A stretch of DNA of 13,048 bases from Campylobacteraceae bacterium (GTDB lineage Bacteria > Campylobacterota > Campylobacteria > Campylobacterales > Sulfurovaceae). The notes under the pieces were generated by a model. The model was not told where the DNA came from and did not search any database. It saw only the letters and a program-made list of their open reading frames with translations. Below, piece by piece: positions 6,358-12,918 of the stretch. The stretch spans positions 1-13,048 of the forward strand of contig JALSOO010000085.1 of the NCBI GenBank assembly GCA_026986355.1, written 5' to 3'. Made by a program: the position numbers and the translations under genes. Each line of letters opens with the position of its first letter. The stretch's first letter is position 1.

Positions 6358-7441
6358 TCTCTATATAGGTTTAATGTCAGGAACATCTCTTGATGGAGTA
6401 GATGTAGCTCTATGTGAGATAGATAATAGTAGTTGTATCTTAAAAGCTTCATACTTTTTGCCTATGCCTATGGAGTTAAAAGAGAGTATCTTAACGATTA
6501 TAAATGGCAAAACAACTCTAAAAGAGGTAGGGGAGATAGACCAAAAGTTAGCTCTATTTTTTTCACAAGGTGTCAATCTTCTACTAGAAAAAGAGTCTAT
6601 AGAGTCAAAGGATATAGTAGCTATAGGTTCTCATGGTCAAACCGTTTGGCATGAACCAAATAGTGGGGAGTTATCTTTCTCTATGCAGTTAGGTGACCCA
6701 TCACGATTGGCTGTTTTGACAGATATTGATGTAGTAGCTGATTTTAGAGCTAAAGATATTGCTATGGGTGGGCAAGGTGCTCCTTTTGCTCCTGCTTTTC
6801 ATCAGTTTCTATTTTCTCATCTACAACCTTGTGTTATTCTTAATATCGGAGGTATGGCAAATATATCTATTTTAGGTCAAGAGTTAATAGGGTATGATAC
6901 GGGCTGTGGAAATGTTTTGATGGATTTATGGATTCAAGAGTATAAGAGTCTTCCTTATGATAGAGATGGAGATTGGGCAAAGTCAGGTAAGGTTCATACT
7001 GAATTACTCAATTTAATGTTAGAAGATGACTATTTTAACTTAAAATATCCTAAAAGTACAGGGCGTGAATATTTTAATAAGAATTTTTTAATAAACTATT
7101 TAGAACGATTTGGTAAAATATCTAAAGCAGATGTTCAAGCTACACTTTTAGCTCTTACTGTTCAATCAATTAGTAATGAAATTGAAAAGTTTAGTGTTGA
7201 TAGAGTATTAGTCTGTGGTGGTGGAGTGAACAATCTCTTTTTGATGTCTCAATTACAACAAGAGTTGCCTCATTTAGAGGTTGCCTCCACCCAAAAATAT
7301 GGTATACGTTCAGACGATATAGAAGCAATGATATTTGCATGGTTTGGATACAAGAGATTAGCCAAAGAGCCAATCGAACTCAAATCTGTAACAGGTGCAA
7401 AAGAGAATAGAATATTAGGTGGAGTTTATGCAAAAGATTAA
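6350..7441 (+). CDS. anmK: anhydro-N-acetylmuramic acid kinase
   Basis: AnmK hydrolyses the 1,6-anhydro ring of anhydro-MurNAc and phosphorylates it with ATP to MurNAc-6-phosphate, the entry step for recycled cell-wall sugar in the cytoplasm. The 363 residues match the family length (about 370). Motifs: GLMSGTSLDGVDVAL (7-21, phosphate-binding loop), IGSHGQTVWHEP (92-103), LNIGGMANISIL (164-175), GYDTGCGN (181-188) with the probable catalytic base D183, a glycine-rich ATP site (VLVCGGGVNN), and GIRSDDIEAMIFAWF. The usual motif around the base is DTGPGN; here Pro is replaced by C186. The start is GTG at 6350, with AGGAG (6336-6340) 9 bases upstream, inside the last codons of the symporter gene. 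amgK begins inside its last codons. The assignment is firm. Confidence 0.96.
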   Translation: MSSLYIGLMSGTSLDGVDVALCEIDNSSCILKASYFLPMPMELKESILTIINGKTTLKEVGEIDQKLALFFSQGVNLLLEKESIESKDIVAIGSHGQTVWHEPNSGELSFSMQLGDPSRLAVLTDIDVVADFRAKDIAMGGQGAPFAPAFHQFLFSHLQPCVILNIGGMANISILGQELIGYDTGCGNVLMDLWIQEYKSLPYDRDGDWAKSGKVHTELLNLMLEDDYFNLKYPKSTGREYFNKNFLINYLERFGKISKADVQATLLALTVQSISNEIEKFSVDRVLVCGGGVNNLFLMSQLQQELPHLEVASTQKYGIRSDDIEAMIFAWFGYKRLAKEPIELKSVTGAKENRILGGVYAKD

Positions 7442-8372
7442 ATCATGGATTGATACATTAGGATATAGCGATTATAAATTGGAGATGATTAGTGGAGATG
7501 CTAGTTTTAGAAGATACTTTAGATTGGTTGTAGGAGATGAGAGCTATATCATAATGGACTCATCTATGGATATAGATAGTATCTATCCCTTTATTGATGT
7601 ATCTGTTCGATTGCTAAAAGCAGATGTTCAGATACCTCGTGTCTATAAGCAAGATATTGAGCAGGGTTATCTATTGCTAGAAGATTTAGGAGATGTTCAT
7701 CTCTACAATAGATTAAGTGATATGAGTGCTAAACTACTCTATACCAAAGCTATTTATGAGATTTTGAAGATGCAAAAAGCAGATACAATAGGGCTAGAGA
7801 GTTATGATAGAGAGTTTTTGCGATTTGAGATGGATTTAATGCAGGAGTGGTATATCCAAAAATATCACGGTATAGAGTTGGATAGTCAAGAGAGTAATAT
7901 ATTAGATTCTATGCTTACACTTATAAGTGATGAGGTTCTCTCTCAACCCCAAGGCTGTTTTGTTCATCGTGATTTTCACTCAAAAAATATTATGTTTGGT
8001 AAGAGAAGTAAACTCTTTGTTATAGATTATCAAGATGCTAGAGTAGGCTCTATAATGTATGATTTGGTATCACTTCTAAATGATGTCTATATCAAATTTG
8101 ATAGAGAGATGGTTGTTGAGCTTATTTTAGAGTTTAAACAGTTAAAGGGGATTACAGATGTGAGTGATGATGAGTTTATTCGTTGGTTTGATTTTATGGC
8201 AATTCAACGGCATATCAAGATTTTAGGTATTTTTGCTCGTCTAAAAATAAGAGATAATAAACCCAATTATATTGATGATATTCCAATGACATTGAGTTAT
8301 ATAGAAGAGAATATAGCTAGATATAATGAACTAAAACCTTTGGAGTCTATATTAAATAAAATTAAAGGATAA
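7428..8372 (+). CDS. amgK: N-acetylmuramate/N-acetylglucosamine anomeric kinase
   Basis: AmgK phosphorylates C1 of MurNAc (and GlcNAc) with ATP, giving MurNAc-alpha-1-phosphate for MurU. It has the aminoglycoside phosphotransferase (APH) fold. The N-terminal loop ISGDASFRRYFRL (21-33) is typical of AmgK. The hinge region is LLLEDLGDVHLYNRL (82-96). The catalytic loop is VHRDFHSKNIMF with H180, D182 and N187, and the metal motif is IDYQDARVG with D200 and D203. I start at ATG 7428 (314 residues) because AGGTGGAG (7417-7424) lies just ahead of it; an in-frame GTG at 7419 falls within that ribosome site. The gene overlaps anmK by 14 bases and is followed by murU after 2 bases. Some APH-type neighbours are labelled cell-wall phosphotransferase, but with murU adjacent AmgK is the better name. 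Confidence 0.93.
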   Translation: MQKIKSWIDTLGYSDYKLEMISGDASFRRYFRLVVGDESYIIMDSSMDIDSIYPFIDVSVRLLKADVQIPRVYKQDIEQGYLLLEDLGDVHLYNRLSDMSAKLLYTKAIYEILKMQKADTIGLESYDREFLRFEMDLMQEWYIQKYHGIELDSQESNILDSMLTLISDEVLSQPQGCFVHRDFHSKNIMFGKRSKLFVIDYQDARVGSIMYDLVSLLNDVYIKFDREMVVELILEFKQLKGITDVSDDEFIRWFDFMAIQRHIKILGIFARLKIRDNKPNYIDDIPMTLSYIEENIARYNELKPLESILNKIKG

Positions 8373-8374
8373 AA

Positions 8375-9025
8375 ATGACAGCTATGATTTTGTCAGCAGG
8401 GTTAGGGACACGTATGCGACCACTAACCGACCATACACCTAAACCTCTACTAAAAGTAGGAGATAAACCTCTGATTGTTTGGCATATAGAGAGGCTAAAG
8501 GCATCAGGATTTAGCAATATTGTTATCAACGTTGCCTATTTAGGTCAACAGATTATAGAGTATCTAGGAGATGGCTCAAGGTATGGAGTAGATATTCGAT
8601 ATTCTGATGAGCGAGATGAGGGTGCATTAGAGACAGCAGGAGGCATCTTAAAAGCTTTACCTTTACTCTCTGATACATTCTTGGTTATTAATGGAGATAT
8701 TTGGACAGATTATCCATATAACTGTAACTTCTCTTTGGATAGAGGTATATTAGCTCATTTACTCTTAATTGATAATCCAGAGCATAATCTTAGTGGCGAT
8801 TTCTTTTTGAGTGGAACTTCAGATAAATATACCTTTTCAGGTATTGGATATTATTCTAAAGAGATGTTTAAAAATTTAGAGTATGGAAAACAACCATTAG
8901 CACCACTGTTGTTTAAAGCTATTGATAGAGAGGAGTTAACCACAGAGTATTATAGAGGTTTATGGTACGATATTGGAACACCCCAACGTCTTAAACTTCT
9001 TAATCAAAAATTAAGCTATAAATAG
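8375..9025 (+). CDS. murU: N-acetylmuramate-1-phosphate uridylyltransferase
   Basis: MurU transfers UMP from UTP to MurNAc-1-phosphate, giving UDP-MurNAc. This feeds recycled sugar into peptidoglycan synthesis below the MurA/MurB steps. It is a 216-residue GT-A nucleotidyltransferase; the family is about 220. The nucleotide-binding loop is SAGLGTRMRPLTDHTPKPLL (7-26), followed by AYLGQQIIEYLGDGSRYG (54-71), ETAGGILKALPLL (86-98), and the metal-binding INGDIWTDY (105-113) with D108. It lacks the C-terminal left-handed beta-helix of GlmU, which separates it from bifunctional enzymes. AAAGGA (8364-8369) precedes the ATG by 5 bases, overlapping the end of amgK. It ends the operon. A general sugar-1-P nucleotidyltransferase is the alternative, made unlikely by amgK and anmK next to it. 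Confidence 0.93.
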   Translation: MTAMILSAGLGTRMRPLTDHTPKPLLKVGDKPLIVWHIERLKASGFSNIVINVAYLGQQIIEYLGDGSRYGVDIRYSDERDEGALETAGGILKALPLLSDTFLVINGDIWTDYPYNCNFSLDRGILAHLLLIDNPEHNLSGDFFLSGTSDKYTFSGIGYYSKEMFKNLEYGKQPLAPLLFKAIDREELTTEYYRGLWYDIGTPQRLKLLNQKLSYK

Positions 9026-9027
9026 AG

Positions 9028-9033
9028 TACAAT
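9028..9033 (+). promoter_or_regulatory. weak -10 candidate for the response regulator
   Basis: TACAAT immediately follows the murU stop codon and could drive the response regulator gene. TATTAT at 9052-9057 is an alternative. Neither has a recognisable -35. Confidence 0.25.
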
Positions 9034-9035
9034 AT

Positions 9036-9069
9036 CACTATTTAGTCACATTATTATGGCAAAATAGTG
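9036..9069 (+). promoter_or_regulatory. 8-base perfect inverted repeat between murU and the response regulator
   Basis: CACTATTT (9036-9043) and AAATAGTG (9062-9069) are exact reverse complements separated by 18 bases, and a TATTAT hexamer lies between them. It could be an operator, for example for autoregulation by the downstream regulator, or an mRNA hairpin. It has no adjacent T run, so it is not a standard terminator; a nine-T run (9099-9107) begins 30 bases later. Confidence 0.4.
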
Positions 9070-9141
9070 TCAGTTTTAATTAAGAGTATTCAAAATTATT
9101 TTTTTTTATTCTTATGTGGTCTAAAGGAGGCAGGAAGTTCA

Positions 9142-9819
9142 GTGAAAGTATTAAAAACTTTAAATATATTATATGTAGAAGATGAAGAGAAAATTATTGA
9201 AAAGTATTCGTATTTTTTAAAAGAGTTATGTCACACACTCTATATTGCTCGTGATGGAGAAGAGGCTTATAAACTCTATAAAGAGCATAAAGTTCATCTA
9301 ATTGTTATGGATTTCTTGATTCCCAAGATGAATGGAATCTCTTTGGCTAAAATGATTAGGGCAGAAGATGAACATACTGCACTAATTGCTTTAACAGCAC
9401 ATTCTGATAGAGAGATACTTTTAGATATTGTCTCATTGAACTTCTCTGCTTATCTTATCAAACCTGTTGGACGTGTTGATTTGATGAATACTCTTTTAAA
9501 AGTAGCCAAAAAAATAGAGAGTGGACGGAATATCCCCTTAGCATACGATTGTGTTTGGGATAATAAAAGCAAAACACTCTTCTGTTCTGATGAATCGGTA
9601 GTTTTGACCAAACGAGAGTTAAAGCTTTTTGAACTCTTAGTAAGTAAAGCAGGAGTTCCATGTAATGAAGATGAGATTTTCTTTTATGTCTGGGGAGATG
9701 ATATAGACCGTACCATTACCAACTCATCTATTCGTACTTTAGTTAAGAATTTACGAAAAAAGATACCCAAAGATTTAATCAAAAATCAATATGGTGTAGG
9801 ATATAAAATAGCATTTTAA
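9142..9819 (+). CDS. OmpR-like two-component response regulator (orphan)
   Basis: A DNA-binding response regulator of 225 residues from this start. The receiver domain (about 5-120) has the acidic pocket E13, D14, E15 in ILYVEDEE, the phosphoacceptor D57 in VMDFLIP, T85 in ALTA, and K107 in IKP. The output domain (about 140-225) is an OmpR/PhoB winged helix: LTKRELKLFELLV, a recognition-helix region TNSSIRTLVKNLRKKI, and the closing wing NQYGVGYKI. The frame is open back to a GTG at 9067, but I prefer GTG 9142: a strong AAAGGAGG (9123-9130) and GGAAG (9133-9137) lie just upstream, and the product then begins with the usual short lead into the first beta strand. The extra 25 residues look unlike the family. 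No histidine kinase is in the window, so partner and targets are unknown. Its stop overlaps the converging HAD gene by 4 bases. Confidence 0.85.
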   Translation: MKVLKTLNILYVEDEEKIIEKYSYFLKELCHTLYIARDGEEAYKLYKEHKVHLIVMDFLIPKMNGISLAKMIRAEDEHTALIALTAHSDREILLDIVSLNFSAYLIKPVGRVDLMNTLLKVAKKIESGRNIPLAYDCVWDNKSKTLFCSDESVVLTKRELKLFELLVSKAGVPCNEDEIFFYVWGDDIDRTITNSSIRTLVKNLRKKIPKDLIKNQYGVGYKIAF

Positions 9820-10652
9820 TTACTATTAATATCTTTTTTTAAATAGTGTGCCACTCCATCTTCATCATTAGTCTCTTTTAGAACTATATCTGCTATCTCT
9901 TTTACCTCATTTAGGGCATTATTAACTGCTATAGATGTACCTGCTAGTCTAAACATACCTATATCATTGAGACTGTCTCCAAAGACGGTTGTATCTTCTG
10001 TAGAGCGATTTAGATACTCATGAACACTATTGAGTGCATGGGCTTTATCTCCTAATGGGTGGAGTATGGTCAAAAAATAACAGTTCATATAGTTTTCAGG
10101 GGCTAATTTGACCTCGATACTATCTCCAAAAACTTTTTTTAGATGCTCTGCTAGAGGTCGTAACTGATTCTCCTCTCCCATATAGACTATTTTTAGGGTA
10201 TCGTCAGCCCCTTCTATCTTTTTATGAAAAGATAATCTTTTGTCAGTTGCATAGTTATGCTCTATTAGATATGATTGATAGTTGTTTAGTAGTGGAGGAA
10301 TAGCAAAAGTCTCTTCTAAAGATTGATGGTCATTTAGAGAGATTACAAAGGGTTCTATTTCAAAAGAGTTACTCTCATCAATAATAGCACAAGAGAGTTC
10401 TTTTGAGAGTGTTTTAACATCAATGAGTTTTTTATCGCTAGTGGCTACCATAGCCCCATCTAAGAGTATCAGAGGTACTTTTAGAGAGAGTCCTTTTAAA
10501 AATTCATAGCTCTTAGAGAAGCTTCTAGCTGTGGCGATTGAGAGTAGGGCATGGTCTGCTTTTTGATTCCATATCTTTTTAGAGAAATCACTTACTCTTT
10601 GGGTACTCTGTAGAAAAGTATGGTCTAAATCGGTAATATAAAGTTTTTGCAT
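9816..10652 (-). CDS. HAD-superfamily phosphatase, Cof-type (subclass IIB)
   Basis: A 278-residue soluble phosphatase of the Cof/YbiV-like HAD group. Motif I is TDLDHTFL with nucleophile D8 and acid/base D10 (the usual G of DxDGT is H here). Motif II is SIATARS with T41. The class IIB cap spans roughly 80-195. Motif III is GDKAHAL with K203, and motif IV is FGDSLNDIGMF with D226 and D230. All catalytic residues are present. Such enzymes act on sugar phosphates, phosphoglycerate esters or cofactors, and the substrate cannot be read from sequence. It lies near the anmK-amgK-murU operon, which lacks a MurNAc-6-phosphate phosphatase. The known MupP enzyme is a different HAD subclass (IA), so that link is only a hypothesis. 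The ribosome site is weak (AAGATAG region). Confidence 0.85.
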   Translation of the reverse strand: MQKLYITDLDHTFLQSTQRVSDFSKKIWNQKADHALLSIATARSFSKSYEFLKGLSLKVPLILLDGAMVATSDKKLIDVKTLSKELSCAIIDESNSFEIEPFVISLNDHQSLEETFAIPPLLNNYQSYLIEHNYATDKRLSFHKKIEGADDTLKIVYMGEENQLRPLAEHLKKVFGDSIEVKLAPENYMNCYFLTILHPLGDKAHALNSVHEYLNRSTEDTTVFGDSLNDIGMFRLAGTSIAVNNALNEVKEIADIVLKETNDEDGVAHYLKKDINSN

Positions 10653-10672
10653 TCTATCTATCTTTTTAAGTA

Positions 10673-10678
10673 ATTATA
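10673..10678 (-). promoter_or_regulatory. -10 element for the HAD phosphatase gene
   Basis: TATAAT on the - strand, preceded by TG, lies 20 bases upstream of the start codon, giving a leader of only about a dozen bases. Confidence 0.45.
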
Positions 10679-10706
10679 CACTATTTGTTATTGAAAATCT
10701 GCTACT

Positions 10707-10727
10707 ATTTCCATTATGGAAATTTTT
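10707..10727 (+). terminator. AT-rich hairpin followed by a T run, upstream of rho
   Basis: ATTTCCA pairs with TGGAAAT around a 3-base loop, and five T follow (10723-10727). It has terminator form on the + strand, but no + strand gene precedes it; the neighbouring gene on the left runs away from it. It could attenuate a long rho leader, stop stray antisense transcription, or be a protein-binding dyad. Confidence 0.4.
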
Positions 10728-10775
10728 ACTCAACTTATTTATGGCAATATTGGCTTAATGATGATAAAATATAAG

Positions 10776-10802
10776 TATAATTAACAAAAAACTGATTATA
10801 AT
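10776..10802 (+). promoter_or_regulatory. tandem -10 elements for rho
   Basis: Two perfect TATAAT hexamers lie 21 bases apart (10776-10781 and 10797-10802), 67 and 46 bases before the rho start codon. Either or both may be used. No clear -35 is visible. Confidence 0.5.
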
Positions 10803-10848
10803 GAGACACTACAAATTATAAATCTCCATACAGCTTTCAAGAGGAACT

Positions 10849-12168
10849 ATGAGCGAACAACAACAAAAAAAATACAATAATAAGAGAAATCACAACAGAA
10901 CACATGTTCCTGTGCAGGGATATAAGGTCGAAAACTTACAATCTAAATCATTAGAAGAGCTAGTAAAAATAGCCGAAAAAGTAAAAGTTGAAAATCCTAA
11001 TGAGTTTAAACGAAAAGACCTTATTTTTGAAATTCTAAAATCACAAGTAAAGCAGGGTGGATTTATTCTCTTTACAGGTATTTTAGAGGTTATGAATGAT
11101 GGTTATGGTTTTTTAAGGAGTGAAGATGGAAATTTTGCTAACTCACAAAATGACACTTATGTTAGTGGAACACAGATTAAACGTTTTGCTCTTAGAAATG
11201 GGGATATAGTCACAGGTCAAGTTAGACAACCAAAAGACCAAGAGAAGTATTATGCTCTATTAAAAATAGAAGCTATAAACTATCTGCCTCCTGAAGAGTC
11301 CAAAAAACGACCCCTTTTTGATAATCTAACACCTCTCTATGCTACAGAGCAACTTAAACTAGAATATCACCCAATGAAGCTTACAGGGCGTGTACTTGAC
11401 CTATTTACTCCAATAGGCAAGGGGCAAAGAGCATTAATCGTAGCTCCACCACGAACAGGTAAGACTGAACTTCTCAAAGAGTTAGCTCATGGTATTTCTC
11501 ATAATACTCCTGATGTATCATTGATGGTTCTTTTAGTAGATGAGAGACCAGAAGAGGTTACTGATATGCAACGCTCTGTAAAAGGGGAAGTATACTCCTC
11601 TACCTTTGATTTACCTGCACAAAATCATGTCAGAACAGCAGAGATGGTCATAGAAAAGGCTAAAAGACGTGTAGAGAGTGGTAAAGATGTTGTAATACTC
11701 TTGGACTCTATTACACGACTTGCACGTGCTTACAATACTGTAACTCCAAGCTCTGGAAAAGTTCTCTCTGGTGGGGTTGATGCCAATGCTCTTCATAAAC
11801 CAAAACGTTTCTTTGGTGCTGCTAGAAATATCGAAGAGGGTGGAAGTCTCACTATTATTGCTACAGCTTTGATTGAGACAGGTAGTAGAATGGACGAGGT
11901 TATCTTTGAAGAGTTCAAAGGAACAGGAAACTCAGAAGTTGTATTGAACCGTTATGTATCTGAACGTAGAATCTATCCTGCTATTGATGTGACAAAGTCT
12001 GGAACACGAAAAGAGGAGCTTATGGTTGCTCCTGATGTTATGCAAAAAGTATGGGCAATTAGAAATGCTATGCAGGGCATGGAAGATGTTGAGGGGCTTA
12101 AATTTTTATTCTCTAAAATGACTAAAACAAAAACAAATGAAGAGTTTTTAGCCATTATGAATGGTTAG
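10849..12168 (+). CDS. rho: transcription termination factor Rho
   Basis: Rho is the hexameric RNA helicase/ATPase that ends transcription at C-rich unstructured RNA. The 439 residues include a short basic, Asn/Gln-rich N-terminal tail (1-25), a Rho N-terminal helical domain (about 28-68), and an OB/cold-shock RNA-binding domain (about 72-145, DGYGFLR at 84-90). The ATPase has Walker A APPRTGKT (199-206), Walker B VVILLDS (281-287, D286), the Q-loop GKVLSGGVDANALHKPKRFF (303-322) and the R-loop SGTRKEEL (384-391). It lacks the large N-terminal insertions seen in some phyla. AGAGGA (about 10840-10845) precedes the ATG by 3 bases. murI follows after 12 bases, a pair also adjacent in Helicobacter, so co-transcription is likely. 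Confidence 0.98.
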   Translation: MSEQQQKKYNNKRNHNRTHVPVQGYKVENLQSKSLEELVKIAEKVKVENPNEFKRKDLIFEILKSQVKQGGFILFTGILEVMNDGYGFLRSEDGNFANSQNDTYVSGTQIKRFALRNGDIVTGQVRQPKDQEKYYALLKIEAINYLPPEESKKRPLFDNLTPLYATEQLKLEYHPMKLTGRVLDLFTPIGKGQRALIVAPPRTGKTELLKELAHGISHNTPDVSLMVLLVDERPEEVTDMQRSVKGEVYSSTFDLPAQNHVRTAEMVIEKAKRRVESGKDVVILLDSITRLARAYNTVTPSSGKVLSGGVDANALHKPKRFFGAARNIEEGGSLTIIATALIETGSRMDEVIFEEFKGTGNSEVVLNRYVSERRIYPAIDVTKSGTRKEELMVAPDVMQKVWAIRNAMQGMEDVEGLKFLFSKMTKTKTNEEFLAIMNG

Positions 12169-12180
12169 TTTTTATAAACG

Positions 12181-12918
12181 ATGAAAATAGGTGTTTTTGA
12201 CTCTGGAGCAGGGGGGCTTTCTGTTGTTAAATCACTCCTTGAGTCCAATCTCTTTGATGAGGTAATCTATTATGGGGATACAGCTCGTGTCCCTTATGGT
12301 ACAAAAGATAAAAATACAATTATTCGCTACTCTCTTGAAGCTTTAGAGTTTTTTAATAACTTTGATATAGATTTGCTTATTACAGCGTGTAATACGGTCT
12401 CTGCTTATGCTTTAGATGAGATGAATGCTCAAAGTAACTATCCTGTTGTTGGTGTAATCGAAGCAGGGGTTATGGCATTAGAGAACTCTTCTATCAAAAA
12501 AGATGATACCATATTGATTATAGCTACACGTGCTACTATTGGCTCTAAACGTTATCAAAAATCTTTGGAAGAGTTAAATTACTCTAATATCATAGCATTA
12601 CAGACAGGTCTATTTGTACCTTTGGTAGAGGAGGGTATATTTGATGGAGAGGTTTTAGATGCAACAATGAGACACTATTTTTCCAATATTAAAATTCCTA
12701 AAGCAATTATTTTAGGTTGTACTCATTTTCCTCTTATTGGAGAGGCTCTTCAAAACTATTTTAATTCAAAACCTATATTAATACATTCAGGAGATGCAAT
12801 AGTTGAATATTTGGAGGGTCAATATCAACTATCTGAAAAAAGAGAGAGAGCAAATTTAAAGATATTTGCCTCTGATAATGTAGTAGGGCTTAGAGAGATA
12901 GCCAAATATTGGCTATAG
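12181..12918 (+). CDS. murI: glutamate racemase
   Basis: MurI interconverts L- and D-glutamate in the cytoplasm and supplies D-Glu for the peptidoglycan stem peptide. The 245 residues match the epsilonproteobacterial form (about 255). The two catalytic cysteines are C70 in TACNTVSA and C180 in LGCTHFPLI, with D7 in GVFDSGAGGLSV and H182 as the supporting residues. DTARVPYG (33-40) is the conserved substrate loop. No Shine-Dalgarno sequence is visible in TTTTTATAAACG before the ATG, so translation is probably coupled to rho, which ends 12 bases upstream. Its last six bases, CTATAG, also hold the stop of trpS on the other strand. Confidence 0.97.
   Translation: MKIGVFDSGAGGLSVVKSLLESNLFDEVIYYGDTARVPYGTKDKNTIIRYSLEALEFFNNFDIDLLITACNTVSAYALDEMNAQSNYPVVGVIEAGVMALENSSIKKDDTILIIATRATIGSKRYQKSLEELNYSNIIALQTGLFVPLVEEGIFDGEVLDATMRHYFSNIKIPKAIILGCTHFPLIGEALQNYFNSKPILIHSGDAIVEYLEGQYQLSEKRERANLKIFASDNVVGLREIAKYWL

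Noticed and set aside
6361..6654. Open frames of 71 (-) and 73 (+) residues inside anmK
   Set aside because: Both are alternative-frame shadows of a gene with clear family motifs.
8375..9025. GlmU or glucose-1-phosphate nucleotidyltransferase as an alternative name for murU
   Set aside because: There is no C-terminal beta-helix, the length equals that of MurU, and amgK and anmK are adjacent.
9458..9661. 67-residue open frame antisense to the response regulator
   Set aside because: Shadow of the winged-helix coding sequence.
11611..12155. Short antisense open frames within rho
   Set aside because: Shadows of the highly conserved Rho ATPase domain.
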